Of a stretch of 37,645 bases of DNA, positions 7,550 to 14,705 are shown in pieces. How positions within the stretch are numbered: position 1 is the stretch's first letter; each line of letters begins with the position of its first letter. Origin of the DNA: Micavibrio sp. (lineage in GTDB: Bacteria > Pseudomonadota > Alphaproteobacteria > Micavibrionales > Micavibrionaceae); the NCBI GenBank assembly GCA_030824805.1, contig JAPJRC010000015.1, positions 1 to 37,645 of the forward strand, given 5' to 3'. The notes beneath the pieces were generated by a model. The model saw nothing but the letters and a program-made list of their open reading frames with translations. It was not told where the DNA came from and did not search any database. The position numbers and the translations under genes are program-made.

Positions 7550-8977
7550 TTAGCGAACCAAAATGTTCTTAAACTGCCATGGATCTGTCTCATCGATATC
7601 TTCTTGAAACAATGAACGGCGGTTTTTAAGCGGGTTCCAGTCTGTGTAATGACCTTCTACCGGACCCAGATATGGCTTCTGGATCTCTAGGCAGCGTATG
7701 TGGTCCATCTCGTCGGATTCAACGATACCGGCTTTGGGATTTTCCAGCGCCCAGACTATGCCAGCGAGCACGGCGGATGTTACCTGCATCCCCGTTGCGT
7801 TTTGATAAGGCGCCAGTTGTCTTGTTTCCTCGATCGACAGGCGGGAGCCGAACCAATAGGCGTTTTTCGCATGCCCATAGAGCAAAACACCGAGTTCATC
7901 GATGCCTGTGACAATGTCGTTCTCGTCAAGGATGATGTGCTCTTCCTGGTTGTCGCCCATGCCAAGCGTTTCATGCAGCGAGACAACCGCATCGTTGGCC
8001 GGATGATACGCATAATGGCATGTCGGACGGTATTCCGGATCAAGCCCAGCACCCACCGTGAAGTAATCCGCGATGGATACGGATTCATTGTGTGTGACAA
8101 GAAAGCCCCATTGCGGACCCGGCGTCGGGCACCACGTGCGCACCTTCGTGTTGCAACCCGGCTGTTCCAGCCAGATTGCGGCGCGGCAACCATTGCCTTT
8201 TTGCTTATGCGCATTGGCAGGGAGCCACTTCTCGTGCGTGCCCCAACCCAGTTCCGCAGGCTGGAATCCCTCGGATAGGAAACCTTCGACCGACCAAGTG
8301 TTGACGAATGTGCCCATCGGCTTTGGCGTATTGGCGCTTTGCGTGTCTCGTTCGGCGATGTGTATACCTTTTACACCGACTTTCTGCATAAGCCTGGCCC
8401 ACTCCTCGCGCGATTGGGGTACACCTGTGGGAACACCGACATCGCGCGCGACGTTGAGCAAAGCTTCTTTCACAAACCAGGAAACCATACCCGGATTGGC
8501 ACCGCAGCAGGAAATGGCCGTTGTGCCGCCGGGATTGTTGTATTTTTCCGTGCGTACGGTTTCGCGAAGCGCGTAGTTTGTGCGCTGTGAGTTGTCACCG
8601 CCCGTAAAGTAGAAACCGGGCCAGGGCTCAACAACTGTGTCGATATAGAGTACATCGAGTTCACGGCAGAGCTTCATAATATCCAGCGACGACGTGTCTA
8701 CGGAAAGATTAATGCAGAAACCTTGTCCTTCGCCTTCCGTAAGAAGCGGCGTCAGGAATTCTTTGTAGTTTTCCTGCGTGACGGCGGCATGAATGAATTT
8801 GGCACCGTGTTTTTCGGCCAGGTCTTGATGCTCGTTGTCCGGATCGATGATGACAAAACGATTTTTGTCGAATTTCAGATGTCTTTCGAGCAGGGGTAGA
8901 GTGCCGCGGCCGATAGAACCAAAGCCAATCATGACAACAGGGCCCGTGATCTGGCCATATACAGGATATGTGGTCAT
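7550..8977 (-). CDS. hss: Homospermidine synthase
   Basis: NAD-dependent enzyme that makes homospermidine from putrescine (or putrescine plus spermidine); homospermidine is a major polyamine in many alphaproteobacteria. The 475-aa product has an N-terminal Rossmann motif VVMIGFGSIGRGTLPLLERH, then FVIIDPD, and the conserved blocks YIDTVVEPWPGFY, SCCGANPGMVSWFVKEAL and PTCHYAYHPANDAV typical of bacterial Hss. The start at 8977 is set by AAGGAG seven bases upstream; the frame extends 20 codons further but without a binding site. It leads the hss-pdxA pair. The 122-base gap before it contains a CAGGGG...CCCCTG inverted repeat (about 8995-9018) but no clear promoter. Confidence 0.93.
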   Translation of the reverse strand: MTTYPVYGQITGPVVMIGFGSIGRGTLPLLERHLKFDKNRFVIIDPDNEHQDLAEKHGAKFIHAAVTQENYKEFLTPLLTEGEGQGFCINLSVDTSSLDIMKLCRELDVLYIDTVVEPWPGFYFTGGDNSQRTNYALRETVRTEKYNNPGGTTAISCCGANPGMVSWFVKEALLNVARDVGVPTGVPQSREEWARLMQKVGVKGIHIAERDTQSANTPKPMGTFVNTWSVEGFLSEGFQPAELGWGTHEKWLPANAHKQKGNGCRAAIWLEQPGCNTKVRTWCPTPGPQWGFLVTHNESVSIADYFTVGAGLDPEYRPTCHYAYHPANDAVVSLHETLGMGDNQEEHIILDENDIVTGIDELGVLLYGHAKNAYWFGSRLSIEETRQLAPYQNATGMQVTSAVLAGIVWALENPKAGIVESDEMDHIRCLEIQKPYLGPVEGHYTDWNPLKNRRSLFQEDIDETDPWQFKNILVR

Positions 8978-9099
8978 CCTCAGTCTCCTTAATTCAGGGG
9001 TGTAACAAGCGCCCCTGCCCCAACACAGCCCGCGCAAACTTTGCGTATGTCACAAATGGACCCCCAGCACAAACATTTTTTACGTGCCGGAGAAAATTT

Positions 9100-9927
9100 T
9101 CAGGAAGCCCATCCGAGCTCGGCGGGGCTTGGCTCGGACGGAAGTTCTATATTGCGGGGAATTGAAAGGGATTCGAAGACGACGTGAGAGGCACCGTTCC
9201 AGTGCACAAGCTCAACGTCAATCTTGTCTCTGGAAACCCGTAGAATGTTGTAGCCATTGCTTTGCGCGCGCAAACGGGAAGATGTTGCAGACGAAGCGCC
9301 AACCATTACCGGACCGCGCGTCTCTCCGGCCGGAAGAATGGAGGCGTGGTGGATATGGCCGGTGAGGACGATGTCGACCTGTTGTTTTTCAAGCACGCCC
9401 AACATGTCCGTCGAGCCCCATACAACGGTGTCTATCGGCGCACCCTTAAAGTTTATCAGCGGGTGATGGCAAACAAAAATGCGGACCTTTTCATTGTCCG
9501 CATGCCTGAACTGGTTATGGACAAACTGGACCTGGTCTTGTGAAATCATACCATTGGCCCAATTCCAGTGCGGCAAAACGGGCCTTGCAGTGTTTATTCC
9601 GACTATGAAGCAGTCCTTGTCTTCATGTACCACGTCCTGCATCGGGGCAATAAATTCACGATAGCGCTTCATGGGATCGAAAAAGCGCTGCCATGTGTTA
9701 AAGCGCGGAATATCATGATTTCCCGGTATGGTAAAAACCGGCGCTGTTATGCGGGTTATAAAATCACGTGCAAGCCTGAATTCTTCTTCGCTGCCAACTT
9801 GCGTGAAATCGCCGCTGAGAATAACCAGATCCGGCTTTTGGCGCTCGATCTCTGCGTAGAACATCTCCACCACAGCGGGATCGGCTTTTCCAAAATGAAG
9901 ATCAGATGCGTGAAGGATTATGCTCAT
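9100..9927 (-). CDS. Calcineurin-like metallophosphoesterase
   Basis: Predicted di-metal phosphoesterase, 275 aa, no signal peptide, so cytosolic. The full metal-binding set is present: D9 and H11 (SDLHFG), D40 (SGDFT), N70-H71 (GNHD), H154 (CHHP) and H191/H193 (GHIHH). This pattern is shared by CpdA-like cyclic-nucleotide and other phosphodiesterases, so the substrate is open. Its 5' end overlaps the 3' end of the upstream lipid-kinase gene by 26 bases, which implies co-transcription and translational coupling and suggests a linked role, perhaps in lipid or nucleotide phosphate turnover (inference). Confidence 0.9.
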   Translation of the reverse strand: MSIILHASDLHFGKADPAVVEMFYAEIERQKPDLVILSGDFTQVGSEEEFRLARDFITRITAPVFTIPGNHDIPRFNTWQRFFDPMKRYREFIAPMQDVVHEDKDCFIVGINTARPVLPHWNWANGMISQDQVQFVHNQFRHADNEKVRIFVCHHPLINFKGAPIDTVVWGSTDMLGVLEKQQVDIVLTGHIHHASILPAGETRGPVMVGASSATSSRLRAQSNGYNILRVSRDKIDVELVHWNGASHVVFESLSIPRNIELPSEPSPAELGWAS

Positions 9928-10831
9928 TCTTTAACTCCATACGCAGCACGGGAACGCTACGCGGCTTGACTGTAAAGTGAAGAGGATTTTGCATCTTCAC
10001 GGGCTCCCCGTCCAGAGATACCAGCGGTTCATCGTCTTCAGTCTCGACAAGAAGCTCAGTCGTTTCAAAGGACCGGATGCTTTCATGCTCTTGCCAGTCG
10101 CCCTGCCACAAGCTCAAAGCCATCTTGAGCCCGTCCATCATATCACGTGGCGCCGCGGAATACACGGCAAGCTTGCCATCATGCAAGGATTCCCGCAGGA
10201 ATCGGTGGATTGGATCCAGAGGACGCTGGACGAAGCTGTTGTTGGAAACAATGAGGGATGTGGTTTCTATAGGAAACGGATCGTCCGACTGGCGCGATCT
10301 GAGATTTAATTTTTGTTTGATGTCGCCCGTCATACCACGCGTGATGGTGCCGACAAAATTTGCAATGGTTGCAATCCCGGTATTCTCTCGCAAGGCTTCG
10401 CGGGCGATAGCACCTTCGGGCACAAAACCAACCACAGCACTGCACAGGAAGATATGTCCGTTCACATACCCCGCATCAATATCGTCCCGCACAAGGCGAT
10501 CAAATTTCGTGATTGTTTCTTCAAATGTCGGCGCTGCACCGAGATCCTGCGCCAAAAGATTCATGGTCCCAAGAGGAAGAATTCCAAAAGGCACCTTGGC
10601 CGGACCCAATGTTTCAGCGGCACAGACGGCCGATCCGTCTCCTCCGCCGACCAAAACCTCAATGTCTTTTTCATCCTTCATTTCATGAAGGGTGGGGCAC
10701 ATATCCTTACCCTCCAAAAAATCAATGCGCTCTATCCGTTCATGCAAATTTTCGCGCAAAAGCTTCTCGACCATATCCTGACCGAGGCGCAAAACTGTTC
10801 CGCTATTCTTGTTTATTAAAATATGTGTCAT
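9902..10831 (-). CDS. Diacylglycerol kinase-family lipid kinase
   Basis: Predicted lipid kinase of the DAGK/sphingosine-kinase superfamily (YegS/BmrU-like), 309 aa. The nucleotide-binding motif VGGGDGS is at residues 61-67 and PLGTMN at 86-91; a DGEPV near residue 270 is the conserved acidic motif in the second domain. It has no transmembrane segment and would act at the inner face of the membrane. Substrate (diacylglycerol, phosphatidylglycerol or other lipid) cannot be told. It overlaps the metallophosphoesterase gene and is divergent from the SemiSWEET gene, with about 100 AT-rich bases between. The ribosome binding site is weak. Confidence 0.9.
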   Translation of the reverse strand: MTHILINKNSGTVLRLGQDMVEKLLRENLHERIERIDFLEGKDMCPTLHEMKDEKDIEVLVGGGDGSAVCAAETLGPAKVPFGILPLGTMNLLAQDLGAAPTFEETITKFDRLVRDDIDAGYVNGHIFLCSAVVGFVPEGAIAREALRENTGIATIANFVGTITRGMTGDIKQKLNLRSRQSDDPFPIETTSLIVSNNSFVQRPLDPIHRFLRESLHDGKLAVYSAAPRDMMDGLKMALSLWQGDWQEHESIRSFETTELLVETEDDEPLVSLDGEPVKMQNPLHFTVKPRSVPVLRMELKNEHNPSRI

Positions 10832-10930
10832 GAAATTTCTTATATTATCTCAACATATTAACGATATAGACGGTGCGTTGGTTCCGGCAAGGAGACCGAA
10901 CTTTAAACAGCACCCATGGTTGGTCTGCAC

Positions 10931-11209
10931 ATGGATACAATTATACTTATCACCGGCAGTCTGGCCGCCATGTGCTCTACGATCAGCTTCCTGCCGCAGG
11001 CATGGAAAATTATAAAGACGCGCGATACTGGCTCCATATCCGCCCGTATGTACACCCTTACAGTAACCGGCTTTGCCCTATGGCTGGCTTATGGCATACT
11101 AAAGTCTGAATGGCCGCTCATCGTGCCCAACGCGCTGTGCCTGCTTTTCTCGTCTTTTATTTTGACTATGAAATTGCTGCCAAAGGGCGTTTTAAACGCT
11201 AAAAGCTAA
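10931..11209 (+). CDS. SemiSWEET sugar transporter (MtN3/PQ-loop)
   Basis: Small inner-membrane protein of 92 aa with three predicted transmembrane helices (about 3-21, 35-53, 60-79), the half-size bacterial form that dimerises into a sugar uniporter. Family marks are the PQ motif in SFLPQAWKIIKTRDTGSIS, the tryptophan-containing second helix FALWLAYGI, and the helix-3 asparagine in PLIVPNALCLLF. I start it at 10931 because known SemiSWEETs begin about six residues before helix 1; an ATG five codons earlier (10916) is in frame. Neither has a well-placed ribosome binding site (AAGGAG at 10889-10894 is too far). Sugar specificity is unknown. Confidence 0.88.
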   Translation: MDTIILITGSLAAMCSTISFLPQAWKIIKTRDTGSISARMYTLTVTGFALWLAYGILKSEWPLIVPNALCLLFSSFILTMKLLPKGVLNAKS

Positions 11210-11217
11210 AAAAAATA

Positions 11218-11247
11218 TTGCATAGCGTAAATTTTTTTGCTTTTATG
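11218..11247 (+). promoter_or_regulatory. Candidate promoter of the argG leader
   Basis: TTGCAT (11218-11223) and TTTATG (11242-11247) with an 18-base spacer. Starting about seven bases past the -10, transcription would begin near 11254, which is itself an in-frame ATG of the leader ORF, so a leaderless transcript is possible. The -10 is only a moderate match. Confidence 0.3.
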
Positions 11248-11331
11248 CCACTCATGATAGCCGCCAAAACACATAAAAACCGCCGAAGCAACCGACGTAT
11301 CACCGCGTCGCACGGCGTTATTTCGGCTTAA
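11245..11331 (+). CDS. Arginine-rich leader peptide upstream of argG
   Basis: A 28-codon ORF (20th-century style leader peptide layout) with the run CGC CGA AGC AAC CGA CGT, i.e. RRSNRR, at residues 13-18: four Arg codons in six. A second in-frame ATG at 11254 would give 25 aa. No ribosome binding site precedes either ATG; the promoter-like sequence would make the second one leaderless. The stop lies 101 bases before argG. Arg-codon clusters in short ORFs before arginine biosynthesis genes are the hallmark of ribosome-stalling attenuation, and the overlapping direct repeat provides the alternative pairing such a switch needs. The peptide itself probably has no function beyond its translation. 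Confidence 0.6.
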   Translation: MPLMIAAKTHKNRRSNRRITASHGVISA

Positions 11332-11363
11332 CCAGACCATCCCCATCCGAAGCAACCGACGTA
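11283..11363 (+). repeat. 17-bp direct repeat with shared pairing partner (argG attenuator)
   Basis: CCGAAGCAACCGACGTA occurs perfectly at 11283-11299 and 11347-11363. The first copy is inside the Arg codons of the leader ORF. Between them, CGTCG (11306-11310) and TTCGG (11322-11326) are complementary to CGACG and CCGAA, which both copies contain. The middle segment can therefore fold back on copy 1 or forward on copy 2, but not on both. A further hairpin with TTAAA/TTTAA arms follows at 11367-11388; no T run was seen, so control could be of translation or Rho access rather than intrinsic termination. Confidence 0.6.
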
Positions 11364-11432
11364 AGGCGCGTTAAACACTTTAACCGCGGCCAATCCGCCT
11401 GTATGACATTAGTAATAGAAGGAAAAAAACAG

Positions 11433-12707
11433 ATGAACGCCCAACCAGAAAACAAAAAAGTCGTCCTCGCCTATTCCGGCGGCCTCGACACCTCCGTAAT
11501 CCTGAAATGGCTGCTTGAAAAAGGCTATGAAGTTATCTGCTATATGGCGGATGTCGGCCAAAAAGAGGACATGGAAGCTGCAAAGAAAAAAGCCCTGGAT
11601 ATCGGCGCTAGCAAGATCTTTATCGAGGATTTGAAAAAAGAACTTATTACAGACTACATCTTTCCAGCCTTCTCTGCCGGCGTAATTTACGAGCGCCGTT
11701 ACCTGCTCGGCACGTCGCTGGCCCGCCCGATCACGGCAAAGAAACAGATAGAAATCGCCCAACGTGAAGGCGCAGGCTATGTCGCGCACGGCTGTACGGG
11801 CAAAGGCAACGACCAGGTCCGTTTTGAATTAACCTACTACGCGCTGCAACCTGACATCAAAGTTATTTCCCCATGGAAAGATGCAGAATTCCTCGCACGT
11901 TTCCGTGGCCGTTCGGACATGATCCAGTATTCCGAACAGCACGGTATTCCAATCAAGGCGAGCCGCGCGAAGCCGTATTCGGAAGATGAAAACCTTCTGC
12001 ACATCTCCCACGAGGCAGGCATTCTCGAAGACCCTTCCGCCATCACGGAAGAGAGCGTTTACTCGCACACCGCGAATATTATGAACACGCCTAATACGCC
12101 GGATTTCGTTACCGTCGAGTTCGATAAGGGCATTCCCGTAAAAGTTACAGACAAGGAAAGCGGCAAGTCGGCGACCGATCCGTTAGAGATGTTCACGCTA
12201 CTCAACGAACTGGGATACAAGCATTCCATCGGTCGTCTCGACATGGTGGAAAACCGTTTCGTCGGCATCAAATCGCGTGGTGTATATGAATCGCCGGGTG
12301 GGCAGATTTTGTACAATGCACACACGGACCTCGAATCCATCACGCTCGACCGGGAAGTTCTGATCCTCAAGAACATGCTATCCGACAAGCTGTCCCAACT
12401 GATCTATAACGGTTTCTGGTTCTCGCCGGAAAAGGAAATGATAATGGCGGCTATAGACAAATCGCAGGAAACCGTAAAAGGCTCCGTGACGCTGCAACTG
12501 TTCAAGGGCCAGGCCTATCCGGTTTCCCGCACGTCGCCTCTTTCGCTCTACGACCCGGAACTCTCTTCGATGGATGTTGCCGGCGGATACGACCAGCAGG
12601 ATGCGGGCGGCTTTATTCGTATCAACGCGATCCGTCTGAAGGCTTACACGGCCGTGAAAAACAAACTCGCCAAAATAGGCAAGAAAAATGACAAAGCAGC
12701 AGCCTAA
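11433..12707 (+). CDS. argG: Argininosuccinate synthase
   Basis: Joins citrulline and aspartate with ATP to give argininosuccinate, the penultimate step of arginine synthesis; cytosolic. The 424-aa product has the PP-loop ATP site AYSGGLDTS (residues 13-21), the GCTGKGNDQVRFE block that binds citrulline/aspartate, and the C-terminal oligomerisation region. The start at 11433 is set by GAAGGA about nine bases upstream; the frame extends ten codons further. It overlaps argH by 20 bases. A leader with an Arg-rich ORF lies upstream, which suggests arginine feedback on expression. Confidence 0.97.
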   Translation: MNAQPENKKVVLAYSGGLDTSVILKWLLEKGYEVICYMADVGQKEDMEAAKKKALDIGASKIFIEDLKKELITDYIFPAFSAGVIYERRYLLGTSLARPITAKKQIEIAQREGAGYVAHGCTGKGNDQVRFELTYYALQPDIKVISPWKDAEFLARFRGRSDMIQYSEQHGIPIKASRAKPYSEDENLLHISHEAGILEDPSAITEESVYSHTANIMNTPNTPDFVTVEFDKGIPVKVTDKESGKSATDPLEMFTLLNELGYKHSIGRLDMVENRFVGIKSRGVYESPGGQILYNAHTDLESITLDREVLILKNMLSDKLSQLIYNGFWFSPEKEMIMAAIDKSQETVKGSVTLQLFKGQAYPVSRTSPLSLYDPELSSMDVAGGYDQQDAGGFIRINAIRLKAYTAVKNKLAKIGKKNDKAAA

Positions 12708-13995
12708 AGGCAACACGATGTGGGGGGGCCGGTTTGAAGCCGGCGCCTCCGACATCATGACGGAAATCAACTCCTCCATCGCCGTAGACCAGCGCCTTTA
12801 CAAGCAGGACATCGCAGGTTCAATCGCGCATGCGCAAATGCTTGGTAAGACAGGCATTCTGACAGCCGAGGAGTCTGATACCCTGGTAAAAGGTCTGGAA
12901 GGCATTCTCGCCGATATCGAAGCCGGGAAGATTGAATTCGATATGTCCCTTGAAGACATTCATATGAATGTCGAGAGTATTCTTACAAGCCGTGTCGGTG
13001 CGGTGGGCGGCAAGTTGCACACGGCCCGTTCGCGCAACGACCAAGTTGCCACAGATTTCCGCCTTTGGGTGCGTGATGCCATTGATGAAGTGGTTTCCCA
13101 GATCGATGCGCTTCAATCAACCTTGGACAAAAAGGCCAAAGAACATGAAGCATCGGTAATGGCGGGCTTTACGCATTTGCAAGTGGCACAGCCTGTTACA
13201 ATGGGCAAACATCTGGACGCTTATATACAGATGCTCTCCCGCGACAAAAACCGCTTTCTCGATGCACAGAAACGTATGAACGAATGCCCGTTGGGCGCGG
13301 CCGCTCTTGCCGGAAGCCCCTTCCCTATTGACCGCGAGATGACAGCAAAAGCGCTTGGCTTTACTGGTCCGATGAGCAACACCATGGACGCTGTGGGAAG
13401 CCGCGATTTCGTTCTGGAATTCATGTCCGACGCCAGCATCTGCATGACGCATCTCTCGCGCCTTGCGGAAGAATTGATCCTCTGGTCTTCGGCACAGTTC
13501 GGTTATGTGCGTCTGTCTGATGATTACACATCGGGTTCTTCCATTATGCCGCAGAAGAAAAACGCAGATGCGGCGGAACTCGTGCGCGGCAAGACGGGCC
13601 GTGTGAACGGACGCCTGATCCAGATGCTGACGGTTATGAAGGCGCTGCCCATGACCTACAACAAGGATATGCAGGAAGACAAGGAATCGACGTTCGATTC
13701 ATTCGATACGCTGGTACTGTGCCTGAAAGCCATGAACGGCATGATCGAGGGTATGAAGGTCAACGAGGCCAGATTGCGCGAAGATGCGGTGAGCGGCTTC
13801 TCGACAGCCACCCGTCTGGCCGACTGGCTGGTTATCAACCTGAACATACCGTTCCGAGAGGCACACCATGTTACGGGCCGCGTTGTGAGGATCGCTGAAG
13901 GAAAACAACTCCGCCTTGACCAGCTGCCATTGGAAGATTATCAATCTGTGGAACCTCGTATCACGCCAGACGCAATCAAGGCCGTCACACTTTAA
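12688..13995 (+). CDS. argH: Argininosuccinate lyase
   Basis: Cleaves argininosuccinate to arginine and fumarate, the last step of the pathway; homotetramer of the fumarase/aspartase superfamily. The 435-aa product has MWGGRF near the N-terminus, HTARSRNDQVATD (111-123), THLQVAQP with H163, and the flexible catalytic loop GSSIMPQKKN (283-292) with the active serine. It is slightly shorter than common homologues but all signature blocks are present. The ATG at 12688 overlaps the argG end; the alternative ATG at 12718 (MWGGRF) has AAAGG upstream. The stop codon shares TTAA with the convergent flavin reductase gene, leaving no intergenic space. Confidence 0.97.
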   Translation: MTKQQPKGNTMWGGRFEAGASDIMTEINSSIAVDQRLYKQDIAGSIAHAQMLGKTGILTAEESDTLVKGLEGILADIEAGKIEFDMSLEDIHMNVESILTSRVGAVGGKLHTARSRNDQVATDFRLWVRDAIDEVVSQIDALQSTLDKKAKEHEASVMAGFTHLQVAQPVTMGKHLDAYIQMLSRDKNRFLDAQKRMNECPLGAAALAGSPFPIDREMTAKALGFTGPMSNTMDAVGSRDFVLEFMSDASICMTHLSRLAEELILWSSAQFGYVRLSDDYTSGSSIMPQKKNADAAELVRGKTGRVNGRLIQMLTVMKALPMTYNKDMQEDKESTFDSFDTLVLCLKAMNGMIEGMKVNEARLREDAVSGFSTATRLADWLVINLNIPFREAHHVTGRVVRIAEGKQLRLDQLPLEDYQSVEPRITPDAIKAVTL

Positions 13996-14546
13996 AGCCT
14001 ATCGGGTTTAAAATCTCTCCGGCGAGAAACATGGTCGCCGGAGACCATAAAGATTCCCTCACCGCGATAATGTACCGTTTTTGGATATTTCGGACGTATC
14101 GCCGTGCGGGCGCGTACCACTTCGAAAATGAAAAAATTGTATTCGTCTATCAGCTTGCCATCATAAAGTTTGCATTCAAAATTTGCATAGCATTCGGCAA
14201 TGGATGGCGCCTTTACGTTTTTTGACGGAGATTTCGTTAATCCAAACTCCTTAAACTTATCGATTTTATCACCATCGGAATTTCCTATAGCCACCAGCGT
14301 ATCCAGCAAGGAAACCTCCGGGATATTGATAACGCATTCCTTGCTTTTGCGTATCAGATCAAAGGAATGATTGCCTCCGGCGATGATACAACCAATCAGA
14401 GAGGGCTGAAATTCCATAACCGTAAACCAGCCCATGGTCATAATATTGGTTTCATTTTTATAGGCTGAACTGACCAGAACAATCGGACCAGGCTCTAAAA
14501 ACCTTCGAATTTCATGCAAGGGCAGATCTTTTTTGCGAATGGCCAT
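13992..14546 (-). CDS. Flavin reductase-like protein (FMN-binding split barrel)
   Basis: Predicted flavin-binding protein of the flavin reductase/DIM6-NTAB family, 184 aa, cytosolic. The family layout is visible: GPIVLVSSAYKNETNIMTMGWFTVMEFQPSLIGCII near the N-terminus, which forms the flavin site, followed by RKSKECVINIP and a central VKAPSIAECYANFECKLY block typical of these proteins. Its physiological partner is not evident; such proteins use NAD(P)H to reduce free flavin or act as stand-alone FMN proteins. It faces argH and their stop codons overlap. On its 5' side it is divergent from the CHASE3 kinase gene. Confidence 0.85.
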   Translation of the reverse strand: MAIRKKDLPLHEIRRFLEPGPIVLVSSAYKNETNIMTMGWFTVMEFQPSLIGCIIAGGNHSFDLIRKSKECVINIPEVSLLDTLVAIGNSDGDKIDKFKEFGLTKSPSKNVKAPSIAECYANFECKLYDGKLIDEYNFFIFEVVRARTAIRPKYPKTVHYRGEGIFMVSGDHVSRRRDFKPDRL

Positions 14547-14705
14547 TGGGCACTAACAAACGAGGATAATAAAAGTTCCAATATTTTCTTTTTTAGGAGG
14601 CAGCGGTTAAAGTCAAAAAAACATAGATTTTTCATTACATTAGGATATCTTCTTAGTGTTATTGCTGCTATCAATTTATTTTACTTATTCAAGGGATAAA
14701 AAGAA
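14547..14705. other. AT-rich divergent intergenic region with an orphan ribosome binding site
   Basis: This gap should hold the promoters of the flavin reductase gene (minus) and the signalling cluster (plus); I see no convincing -35/-10 pair. It does hold a perfect AGGAGG (14595-14600), followed by an open frame to 14699 that would encode a basic stretch and one hydrophobic helix but lacks ATG, GTG or TTG at the right distance. AAGGGA stands 10-15 bases before the kinase ATG. Confidence 0.4.

Noticed and set aside
9022..9045. Short frame MFVLGVHL upstream of hss as a leader peptide
   Set aside because: It has no codon bias toward a relevant amino acid, no ribosome binding site and no following terminator.
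11283..11363. Repeats as a minimal CRISPR array
   Set aside because: Only two 17-bp copies, inside a leader ORF, with no cas genes; the alternative RNA pairing explains them better.
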